Assembly (NCBI GenBank): GCA_000827325.1
Contig: KN832878.1
Coordinates: 1,612,001 to 1,676,000, forward strand
From: Oidiodendron maius Zn
Taxonomy: Eukaryota; Ascomycota; Leotiomycetes; Myxotrichaceae
Direction: 5' to 3'
Length of the DNA: 64,000 bases
A program made the translations under genes and the position numbers. A model generated the notes under the pieces. That model worked only from the letters and a program-made list of their open reading frames with translations, was not told the DNA's origin and made no database searches. Positions 54,518-64,000 of the stretch are shown one piece after another; the stretch's first letter is position 1; each line of letters starts with the position of its first letter.

Positions 54518-56164
54518 ATGCCACGACCGATGCTTGCGGCTCAGAGACTTCGACCTCGGCGTAGCCGGGTCAAAACAGGATGCATATACTGTCGCCTTCG
54601 ACGGAAAAAGTGCGACGAGCGAAAGCCGATCTGCTCCGGCTGCGACCGTAATAAGCTCATATGCTCGTGGACTTCAACGCAGTGTGGCCACGGGAGGTCA
54701 CTAGACATGGGTTGGAGAACTCGACTTGAGTCTGGCCAGGGGGTTGGCCTAGAAGCAGTAGACCCTTCAGAACTTACGGCAACGATACAGCCACTTAGAG
54801 CCCCCCCTCCCACTTCGGTGGCATTGACTCCAGAGGTAGCTGGTCAACCACAATTGAAAGGCGCCAGCCTAGAGATGAAGCTTTCACTATCACACGAGCG
54901 CCCTTCCGACCTGTCCGGCATACCAGCCCTCAGGAACCCTACTTCGAGAATTCTTTTTGAGTATTATACAAACGAGACCGCTCACCGACTTTCAGCAATA
55001 CCAGGTCCTGATAACCCATTCATTACCCTCGTTCTGCCCGTGGCTCGTTCAGATAGTATGGTCATGGATGCTGTTCTTGCCGTTGGTGGGGCTCATCTTT
55101 GTTCCACTACGTCTGATCCAGAGGTGAAATCGGCCTCGTTTGCACATTATGGTTTAGTTTTACGCCAATTCAAATATGTTTTAACACAAGTGAACTCTGG
55201 TACCATTTGGAAGCCAGTCCATCTCCTACTTACAACTTTAATGCTGTGTCATGTTGAGGTATGTATACGATTCATTTTGGCTTCAGAGAAATTTAGACTT
55301 GTAAAGATAAGCTAATGAATCGTCTAGTCCATTTCCGGGAATACACAGGGAGCTATCTTCCACCACCTTCGCGCAAGCAGTCAATTCGTATATAATATCA
55401 TTGCATTGAGCTCGAACCAATTAAACCATCGGCTCCACGGGTTTCTTCTCGAGATGTACGCATACTTTGTCTCAGTGGTGAACATCACGGCGAACACAGA
55501 TTCAGATTATCGTATGGTCATATTTGATCCGTGTACTCATGTCATCAGTGGCTTTCGTAACTCAGAGATATACGGTGCTATGTTTGGATACACTCAAGGT
55601 CTCATTGAGTTGATTCCTTCTATCTGCAAACTGGGCTACAGGCGTATAGCAGAAGAGAGCCGTGAGGAATGTTCCTTCGAAAGCATTGCCCTCTATAAGT
55701 CACTTGGGTCACAAATTCAGGCATGGCAGGCACCTCCGAGTATTTACAAGGATAAGGATTATGCATGTAATTTGGATGCCGCTGCGAAGATCTACCAAAA
55801 TGCCGTCCTTATCTTTCTGCATGCCAATTTCTATGGCTCCAACGTGTCAGAGCCGGCGCTGCTCGATTTGGTTGACACATCGATTGATTCACTGTTGCCG
55901 CTCGTCAAATCATTCTCAACGCACTCCTCAATTGCATCTACAATGCTATGGCCTTGCATGATCATTGGTTCCTGCCTACGTCATGTGGAACAAAGAAATG
56001 TTCTTCGTGCCTCGATACTTGCTTCACCATTCAACATGACAGGTGTTTCAAAGGCAATTCAGATATTGGATTGGCTGTGGGAAGACGGCGATTTATGCAG
56101 CTATGGTCCATACGGGTTAGGAGCTATCATGGAGAAGCATAAAATCAGGCCCTGTATGGGTTAA
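54518..56164 (+). CDS. Zn2Cys6 transcription factor
   Basis: Exons 54518-55258 and 55328-56164 (69-nt intron, GTATGT...CTAAT...TCTAG) join in phase to 525 residues. The start MPRPMLAAQR is chosen because it is the first ATG in the frame. The zinc cluster is C22, C25, C32, C39, C42 and C49 (GCIYCRLRRKKCDERKPICS and GC......C), followed by a Pro-rich linker. The rest is the fungal-specific regulatory domain of the type starting ILFEYYTNETAHRLS and NPFITLVLPVARSDSMVMDA, common in ascomycete pathway regulators. The end is the conserved helix QILDWLWEDGDLCSYGPYGL. The gene looks intact. It lies between an amine oxidase and an FMO, and the inverted repeat begins 124 bases after its stop. Confidence 0.88.
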
Positions 56165-56287
56165 CATAGTACTTGTATCTTATATCCACTGGCAACACAA
56201 AGGACGAAAAGAATGCCGAAATGTGCAACCAATAATCTACACCCAATGTGAACATAAGTTGATCCCGAAACTAACAGCTTCACACTA

Positions 56288-56398
56288 CCATGTTGTAATT
56301 GGGTGCTGATGTGACGCGTCAGCGTTATATTGCATGTGATCCACCTGGCAGACTTTTGCGCGCTTATCTCTCGACAGTCATATGATTGCTTGGCATTA
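56288..56398 (+). repeat. Inverted repeat copy B
   Basis: Partner of copy A at 49160-49272, in opposite orientation about 7.1 kb away. It holds the same palindrome TGACGCGTCA. The position is 3' of the Zn2Cys6 regulator and 1.55 kb upstream of the FMO start. Confidence 0.8.
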
Positions 56399-57951
56399 CT
56401 CTTAGTTGTTCATCATATTTCTTCAAGCCTCGGACTGGCAAGACCGTAAACACTCGTATTCTCTTATATTTCCTATCTGCAAGATGCGAGCGAATATATG
56501 AAGATACTCTACTCAGAAGTACTCCTGGTGTTCTATTACAGGATGTTACCTTCACCCTAAGAAAACCGGCTCATATATTCACTTTACCTCACATATCTGC
56601 TTTAATGTAGAAGGTATCTAAAAGGCTTCCGCTAATCTGGTTAAGTTATGAGCCGGAGGCTACCCATTACGACAGCAAGGCTTACTTACCTCGGTAGTCT
56701 GCAAGTGATGTGGATGATAACCGCGTCTAGATAAGGCCGCAGGCCGCGTTTGATCTCAACCGTTTTCAAATCATAACACAACCAACTCAGGATAACCCTT
56801 TTGCATTGAATTCAGAACCAGCTAATAAGATCAACAGGTTCTTCTCAAGAAATCATAGGCTCATATAATGCAGACTCACCGAAATAAACTTTAAACACCC
56901 CAATCTACGCCGCAACAATTTCAAAACATTGAGCCAGCCTGAGCACACTATTAACCGTGTAGTTCCCTTTACCCAGCATTGATTTTGGCTCTTGTTCACG
57001 TAATGCTTGGCTCGCCACCTTTGCTGTAGTTTTCTTGGAAGACTCCCTTCTTCCGGTTGGACTTTATTACGGCCGTCGGTACGGAACGCAACTCAAACTA
57101 TCTACAAGTAAGTTCTTTTATTTTGGATAAATGGCTCTTCTTGATGTAGCCCATTTGTTTCCTACGCTGGCAGGAATTGTTCTCAATGCAGTCGTTCTGC
57201 ATTTCTTTCTATCATGACTGCAATGATATTCGTTAGCTAATTCTACTCTCCTTTAGTATGTACAATCATTACCAGCGTCTGGAGCTTCGTATTTTATATT
57301 GAGTATGCCAGACAATTATGGATAATATAGCTTGTGCAAGGAACTTGGGAAAAGGCGGACATAAGGCCTGGATGTCTACTGGATGTTATGGAAGAAATGT
57401 GTTGGGAATTAATATTTGGATGATTTCGATATGCTCGTATTAACTCTGTGTAGGAGAAGTGCTTTACATAATTGAATTACCTGCAGTAATAGCACATGAA
57501 TTTCAGTTGTAAGCTGCCAATCATCCGTATAAAAGTCTCAGGCATCCCGTAGCGCATCTGGCATCTGCAAATGTTGGTAGCGGAAGAGTCCATTCTCGTT
57601 TAGCGTTAAATATAGGGGGTCTTGCCCACAAGTCTTAGGGATAGGCAACGGATCCTCAGAATGCATTGTGAGAAACAGGTCACAGCTGAAGCGGAGAAGA
57701 CACAAGGTCAGGGTGGAACCGATGGAGTTTAACCCAAATTTTAGCATTAATGCCCTTTAGGCTTAGCTGGGTAGAATTCTAGTAGATTCTATTCTGTATG
57801 CATCCCCGTAAGGAGGTGCATGTCCGTATCTTAGCGCGTTTATCGTTAGATTTACGCGGATATGGGCGACTACATATATGGTCATTTTCACTTCTCTACT
57901 TCAGTTCCGAGACTTCCACTGCTTCAGTATCCGTTATTCAGCACCAACAAA
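56399..57951. other. Upstream region of the FMO gene with possible membrane-protein remnants
   Basis: Hydrophobic protein-like pieces occur on the plus strand around 57020-57110 (EDSLLPVGLYYGRRYGTQLK) and 57170-57220 (AGIVLNAVVLHFFLS), in differing frames. They may be the remains of a small multi-helix membrane protein gene, but I cannot name it. A GTAAGT donor directly follows the first piece. Confidence 0.3.
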
Positions 57952-60006
57952 ATGACCACTGTACCCAACACTCACACAGTCCTTCCCGCCGATGTTGTCC
58001 TCTCACGAGACAGGGTGGAACCTGGTTCGGTCAATATTCCTGTCGGTGAATTCCCAGGCACAGCGTCTGTAACCTCAGTTCTCGCCGACGAAGTTTCTAC
58101 TCAACTTTTTGGCACCTTTAATCAAGCACTTGCAGAGAAGGATTACGAAGCCGTTTCGAGTCTTTTCCACGAGAACTGCTATTGGCGAGATCATTTGGCT
58201 CTGTCTTGGGACTTACACACCTGGAAGGGCCAAGAACAAATATCAAAAATCCTCAGTGCAGGATGCTGTCTTACAAAATTCGAGATAGATAGATCATCTG
58301 CCTTTCGAGCTCCACACAAAGGACCTATTGATGGTATAGGGGTCGTGCAGGGCATCGAGTCTTTTATAACTTTCACTACTGATATTGGAACCGGACGAGG
58401 CGTGGTAAGACTGGCGGAGAAAGATAACCAATGGAAAATATTTACACTCTTCACTACCTTGTGTGAATTGAAGGGTCACGAAGAGCCTCTGAATGATCGA
58501 AGGCCAAGAGGCGTAGAACATGGAGGGACTCCAAATAGAGAAAATTGGCAGGACCGGCGAACGACTGAAATTAATTTCGACAAAAAGAATCCTGCGGTAT
58601 TGATTATTGGTATGAATTCGATTGATTATAGGCTAAGCAAATGCTAACTTATCTGCCCAGGTGCTGGTCAGGGTGGCCTTACGTCCGCCGCCCGTCTCAA
58701 AATGCTTAATATCGATGCCTTAGTTATTGACAGCGAGGATTGCATTGGTGATAACTGGCGTCGAAGATACCACCAACTTGTACTACACGACCCGGTCTGG
58801 TACGACCATATGCCATATCTCAGCTTTCCGAGCAGTTGGCCGGTCTTTACTCCGAAAGACAAATTGGCCGAATTCTTTGAATCTTACGCCAAACTCCTCG
58901 AACTCAATGTCTGGACCCGGACTACTCTGACCTCATCATCTTGGGATGAAAGCAAGAAACAATGGACCATTACCCTCAAACGGATGGAAGACGGTGTTAC
59001 GACAACCCGTACCCTTTATCCTCGGCACATAATTCAAGCTACCGGTCACTCTGGGGAGAAGAAATTTCCCGCCATCAAAGGGATTGAGAACTTCAAGGGC
59101 GAACGAATTTGCCACAGCTCCGAATTCTCTGGCGCCAGGCCCGCCTCAAAAGCCAAAGCAGCAGTTGTCGTTGGATCCTGCAACTCTGGGCACGACATCG
59201 CTCAGGACTTCTACGAAAAGGGGTACAACGTCACAATGGTACAACGCAGCTCCACCTGCGTTGTCTCGTCTGAATCGGTAACCGAAATTGGCCTCAAGCG
59301 TCTTTACGGTGAAAATGGCCCACCGGTGGAGGATGCCGATCTTTTGGTTTGGGGTATGCCATCAGAGCTGTTCAAAGCGCAACAGATCAAACTCACTGCT
59401 GCCCAGAACCATCACGACGCAAAGACGCTAGAAGGATTGGAGAAAGTCGGATTCAAAATGGATATGGGTCCTGACAATGCTGGTATGTATTTGAAATATT
59501 TCCAGCGTGGCGGCGGCTATTACATCGATGTTGGCGCGAGCCAACTTATTATTGACGGTAAAATAAAAATCAAGCAAGGCCAAGAAATCAGTGAGGTCCT
59601 TGCCCACGGTCTTCGATTTGGCGACGGATCTCAACTAGATGCGGATGAGATTGTCTTTGCGACAGGATATGAGAACATGAGAAGCCAGGCACGGCTAATC
59701 TTTGGTAATGAGGTCGCCGATCGGATTGGTGAGGTTTGGGGGTTTGATCAGGAAGGAGAAATGCGGTCAATCTGGAGACCAAGTGGTCATCCTGGTTTCT
59801 GGTTTATGGGTGGCAATCTCGCACTGTGCAGATATTATTCGAGGATCTTAGCGCTACAGATTAAGGCTGAGGAGGAGGGGATTACAGCGCACAGATTCCA
59901 ACATGGAAACCCCGATATTGATAAAACGCAAGGGATAGTAAGTAACGGAAAAGAAAATCAGACAGCTTATGGGGCATTAGATGGCCCATCTCTCCCCAAG
60001 TTGTAG
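57952..60006 (+). CDS. FMO-type flavin monooxygenase with NTF2-like N-terminus
   Basis: Exons 57952-58609 and 58661-60006 (51-nt intron, GTATGA...CTAAC...CCCAG) join in phase to 667 residues. An earlier in-frame ATG at 57862 exists, but MTTVPNTHTV gives the better start. Residues about 40-180 (FGTFNQALAEKDYEAVSSLF and later WKIFTLFTTLCELKGHE) look like an NTF2/SnoaL-like fold. The flavin part begins AVLIIGAGQGGLTSAARLKM (FAD GxGxxG, split by the intron). It continues with DNWRRRYHQLVLHDPVWYDH, an ATGHSG motif, the NADPH-binding VVVGSCNSGHDIAQDF and DEIVFATGYENM. This layout matches the FMO family, close to YUC-like and other N-oxygenating or Baeyer-Villiger members of ascomycetes. NADPH and oxygen are the likely cosubstrates; the substrate is unknown. 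Intact. Confidence 0.88.
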
Positions 60007-61325
60007 TGAAGCACCTGAATTAGCAATGGAATAATGCAATAGTGTAGAGCATTTACATGATATTTTTGTCTGGTTTAGTATCTAATGCATGATCACTATC
60101 TCTGAGCTCAAGAATATTTTCTTCAGATCCAAGAGCAATAAGACAAAAATTCCATTGAAGCTGTCATGAAGACACTCGTTACCTGAGAACTTAATCTCTG
60201 CCTCACGCATTAGTTGTCATTCCTCCCAGTAGCCGGTGATCCCTCTAACTTTCCTTCCGACTAGTGAAGGGAATAAATAGATAACCCAGAAGATACGCTC
60301 TATTTTACCATTAATTGCCAGCTTTGATATAGTTATGGGTCTCTTATGCGGTTGAGGACTAAATTCTTAGTAACGAGGTTATATTAGATAGTAAATATGG
60401 CCGTAATGCTATTCCTTCCATGCTTCTGCCTATGATATCCCCATGCGTCACCGACTCTCCTAAAGTCTTATTTAGGAAACAAGCCATACTCTACATAGGC
60501 AAGCTGCCTCTCCACTAGATCCTTATAGAGGAGACAGTAGGAGCATACCTCACCCAATACAAACTAGCAGATATCAATTGGGATACAAAGGCACTAGTGG
60601 GCAGTAATCATTAGCTAGGAAATCCTATCAAGGACTGGGAGCTAGAGTTAAGAAGAGCAGGTATAAGGCAAAGAAGCAGCAAGATGCTCGTTACTAGTAG
60701 GAAATCTTGTCATTTATAACGTTAATGGTAACAAGCATCAAAGTGTTGGCTAGCGGCCAAGTTTAAGATACGTTGCAACTAGCTGTATGAGGCTATCTAG
60801 GTAACGGAGTAAGCATAGCAGAACTGGATTATTAGTCTAGAAGATAGGCTACATTCAGGATGATCTTGGGTGGTACTTATTAGGGTAGGTGGCGTGAAGC
60901 TTTTATAGAACTCTATTTCGAGACTTAAAGCGCCACTGTATTAATTTCTGTATAACTGTAGTATAGTTTAGCATTTTAGAAAGATTGCCCGTGATTAAGG
61001 CGGTAGTTTGAGCTCCCATAATTTGCACAAGACATGTTCCCTCTCCGACACCTCCCTTCCAGTGTAGTCCTCATATTCGGGCTGCAGCTACTTCAGCCAT
61101 CGCAGATCTCTACGGGTGAATATGAACGGCGTTGAAAGGAGAGAAATTATTGCGGGGTAATGTAGCGTGTTGCTAGCCGAGCTGTCCTGATTGAAGTTGA
61201 AATCCCACCGGACATTTTCATTAGGTAATGTTCAGAGGGGAGCATAAGAGGCTCAAATGGTTTATTGAGTCTTCAAGAGAGGTTTCCGTGTCGCCAATGG
61301 AGTACGGGGACAAGGTTACCGGAGT
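60007..61325. other. Intergenic stretch
   Basis: No gene, RNA or element end is recognised in about 1.3 kb between the FMO and the convergent transporter gene. Confidence 0.4.
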
Positions 61326-63222
61326 TTAATCTGTCGTTGGCTCTGGTTCGTCCTTTACCATGCCTTTCTTAACACTTTTCCACTCTATTATTAGTGCTCC
61401 GAGAATCGTTGCACAAGAAAACCCAAGCGCTGCATAAAATACTGTGACGAGGGCATTGTTATACACATCGAGGACATGCCCGAGCTCTGAGGGTGTGAAG
61501 AGATTACGCAATCCGGTGGCACCGGAATTGATGATGTCTTGTGCGCTGACGCCATTCGTATTGGAGAGCCCAGAAATGAGCTTGTTGTCCAGGATATTCT
61601 GTCCGATTGCGACGCTGATAGTCCCTCCCAGGCCCTGTCCGAAAAAGACTAGAGATATACCCGTCGGTGCATCTTTTTTTTCTAGGACCGTCTGGGCAGC
61701 GATATTCGTCTGTTGAAGACCCATTCCAATGCCGAAGCCAAATAAAACCTGAATGCCTATCCACATGGGATGGGCCGTATCACGCTTGAAAAGGGTGAGA
61801 AGGCCAGCTCCGATAGGAGCGAGGATGGCACCGGCTATAAGTGAGGGGTTATAGTATCCTATCCTGCTGACTAGTACGCCCGAGGAGATGGATGCAACGA
61901 CTAAACTAAGGATGAAAGGGAGTGTAGAATAGCCTGACCGGATTGCAGTGTCACCTTTGATTGCCTGGAACCAGATAGAGAGGTAATACACAACCATCAT
62001 AAAGGAAGATCCAAGGGTGAAGCTATAGAATGCCCCTGCGGCAATGGTCCGCTGTCTGGCGATTCGAGGTGGTACGGTTGCAGATTCCTGTTGCCAGAAT
62101 TGGATAGCAATGAAGACGACAAGCAAAACGCCGAACACAGTAAGGAGAGCTATTATGCGCCTATCAGACCAGTCGTATTGCTGGCCACCCCACTGAAGAG
62201 CGAGGAGTAGGCACACCATGCACGGCACAAAGATGATCGTTCCATATATATCGAGGCGCTTAATCTTCTCTCTAACGGGGAGGTGTGCGAGGGCAGCGGG
62301 GGTATCCTCAACGACGATAAAGAGGAAGGCAAGAACGGCTGCACCAATCGGGAGGTTAATATAAAAACACCATCTAGGACCCGTATTAGTATATCGTCCA
62401 GATCTTGGAAGAATGAATCCAACATACCTCCAGGTAACTTTGGTCGTGAAGACGCCGCCGACCAATGGACCAGCAACGGACGCCACACCAAATACAGCCC
62501 CTAGAAGTCCCACATAGAGGGGCCTCTTCTTCAGAGGGGCAGCATACATCATGAGAATCATGGCTCCGTTGAAGAGCCCCCCAGCGCCTAATCCCGCGAT
62601 GGCTCGCCCCCAGATAAAGCCCACCGAGCTAGGTGCGGCGCCGCAAACGGCAGAACCGACCTCGAAGATCATGACAAGGCTCATGAAAATCCATTTTGGA
62701 GAGTAGAAGGTGTACATCCTCCCGAAGAAGAGTTGGAATGCAGTCATCGGGAGCGAGAACGCGGCATTGTACTTTGGACGTCAGTGTGAGGTCATGATCT
62801 GGGCATGAGGGATGCCAGATGGGAGATGGACTTACCCAGCCGATGTCTGCAAAACTCTTAAAATGGTTCGTAATTTGTGGAAGAGCGGTGGCAATGATGG
62901 TACGGTCCAAGGCAACCAGGAACACAGAGAGGTATATACTCAACAGCAGCATGGCGAGCTTGATTCCATGAGGGTACTCATCGTGTACCTTACTGTCGGT
63001 GACGTTAACTCCCTCCGCAGCTGCCTTCTCGACATCGCTGACAGGTCTATTGCTTGTCGAGCCAACACTGTCCCCTTGAAGTGCGCTGCTGTCGTTAAGA
63101 TTGCTCTCGTCATCTCCTGCTTTCTCTTCATCAATCACCTTCTCGACGTCCATGTCGGTAGAGGTACGCGCAGATGCGGCGCATTCACTCCGATCAAGCT
63201 GATCTTTTTTTTCAGTTGCCAT
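61326..63222 (-). CDS. DHA2-type MFS drug/toxin efflux pump
   Basis: Exons 62836-63222, 62428-62771 and 61326-62373 join in phase to 592 residues, the usual length of 14-helix DHA2 exporters. Intron 2 (54 nt, 62374-62427) is a multiple of three with no stop. The start MATEKKDQLDRS is the first ATG giving the usual acidic cytosolic tail. Motif D1 is VALDRTIIATALPQIT, motif A is FFGRMYTFYSPKWIF, motif B is GRAIAGLGAGG, and the antiporter motif C is GVASVAGPLVGGVF. WCFYINLPIGA follows intron 2, as in all family members. Such pumps export drugs or the cell's own secondary metabolites by proton antiport at the plasma membrane. The nearest possible pathway genes are the FMO and amine oxidase. The gene looks intact. 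Confidence 0.92.
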
Positions 63223-64000
63223 CCTCTTTGTCACAGAGCAGGCTTGAGAGAGTGGGGATCCCTGCAAAGGGCAAGAAGCTGCAAAAGGAGAGAAGAAGTC
63301 CAAACACTCATAAACACACCACAGTGAACCGAGACTCTCTCATGAACGTCGACGCAGAATACGTTTCGTTTGTATTTTCCAGCTCATTGAATCTCCGACG
63401 GGCGCATAGCTTGGTTTTCTGGCTGCGTGAGGCCCACACCAAGCGGAGATCGGAAGTTAGAAAAAATCCGACGGAGATAAGAAAATGCGCCGGTTTTAGG
63501 CGTTTAGCTCAAAGCGGCGGGTAGGCAGTCACTGAGAGAAGCATACTTCTTACGGCCTCATCTTATTAGGAAAGAGCTCAGTGTAAGGGGTAGCCCGATC
63601 AAGCTTGCTAGGCTTAAACATAAGTAATCTCGATACGTGAGGGGATGAAAGAGCCAACAAAGTTGCACTGCTGACGCGCCCGGAGATGCGTTGAGGAATT
63701 GGATGATAAAGCGCTCGGCCGCCCGGGGAGTTGTTTAGAGGCCGAAGGACCGACGTAGGGTCAGACGGCGTAACATACGGTTTAAACTGTGATAGTAGTG
63801 CTATATCTCATTAAATAGATTTGATACGAGTTGGAATACCCTTAGGCTTAGGGTTATCTCAGTTCAGAATAATTACTTGGTAAAGCAACTCAGGATTTTG
63901 GGGGTAGTCTACGATTTGACCGAAGCGCATTGAAAGAATGCGCTCTCTATGAATGAACAGATATCATATTTAGATACGCCACTTCTTGACAAAGCCTTAA
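63223..64000. other. Promoter region of the efflux pump and window end
   Basis: No gene is recognised. An open frame at 63174-63524 on the plus strand overlaps the transporter's first exon and is treated as chance. Confidence 0.4.

Noticed and set aside
62812-63327. A 171-codon plus-strand frame over the 5' end of the efflux pump gene
   Set aside because: It covers the transporter's first exon and intron in antisense and has no family motif.

Overview
The window looks like the nuclear genome of a filamentous ascomycete, probably a Eurotiomycete. Genes are split by 46-70 nt GT-AG introns with CTAAC-type branch sites. The families are typical of moulds: Zn2Cys6 regulators, RTA1, BBE-like flavoenzymes, GFA proteins, TauD dioxygenases, Dal5- and DHA2-type MFS transporters, an F-box protein and M35-like secreted peptidases. 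Long AT-rich gaps, broken genes and transposon relics alternate with intact genes, which suggests an accessory or subtelomeric region. No rRNA, tRNA or CRISPR array was recognised. Exon limits were read by hand from splice signals and protein continuity.

0-9 kb: a truncated MHP1-like leucine-rich-repeat gene, two small secreted proteins and a damaged RTA1-type membrane protein in mostly gene-poor DNA. 9-17 kb: a secreted BBE-like FAD oxidase, an AGC-type pseudokinase with ankyrin repeats, a hAT transposase relic and an acyl-protein-thioesterase-like hydrolase. 17-24 kb: a broken M35-like peptidase, a double-GFA-domain protein, and a maltase C-terminal remnant tail to tail with a MAL-activator-like regulator, which together look like the remains of a maltose gene cluster.

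24-38 kb: a bZIP gene followed by decayed coding sequence, then a four-exon gene joining an apparently active Ser/Thr kinase to a WD40-like stub and 13 near-identical 42-residue TPRs. This is the most striking gene of the window and has an architecture reminiscent of fungal non-self-recognition proteins. Next come a TauD/TfdA dioxygenase and a convergent Dal5-type transporter, a plausible sulfonate or small-anion use pair.

38-49 kb: an F-box-like protein, an intact six-exon M35-like secreted peptidase whose HExxH motif is completed by splicing, a Ser/Thr-rich protein, a Tc1/mariner fragment, an HNH_2-type protein, a MITE inside a tandem-repeat block, and a flavin amine oxidase.

49-64 kb: a TPR fragment, a short-chain dehydrogenase with an altered splice donor, a Helitron Rep/helicase relic, a Zn2Cys6 regulator, an FMO-type monooxygenase with an NTF2-like N-terminus, and a DHA2 efflux pump. 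A diverged inverted repeat of at least 110 bp lies in the amine oxidase promoter and again between the regulator and the monooxygenase.
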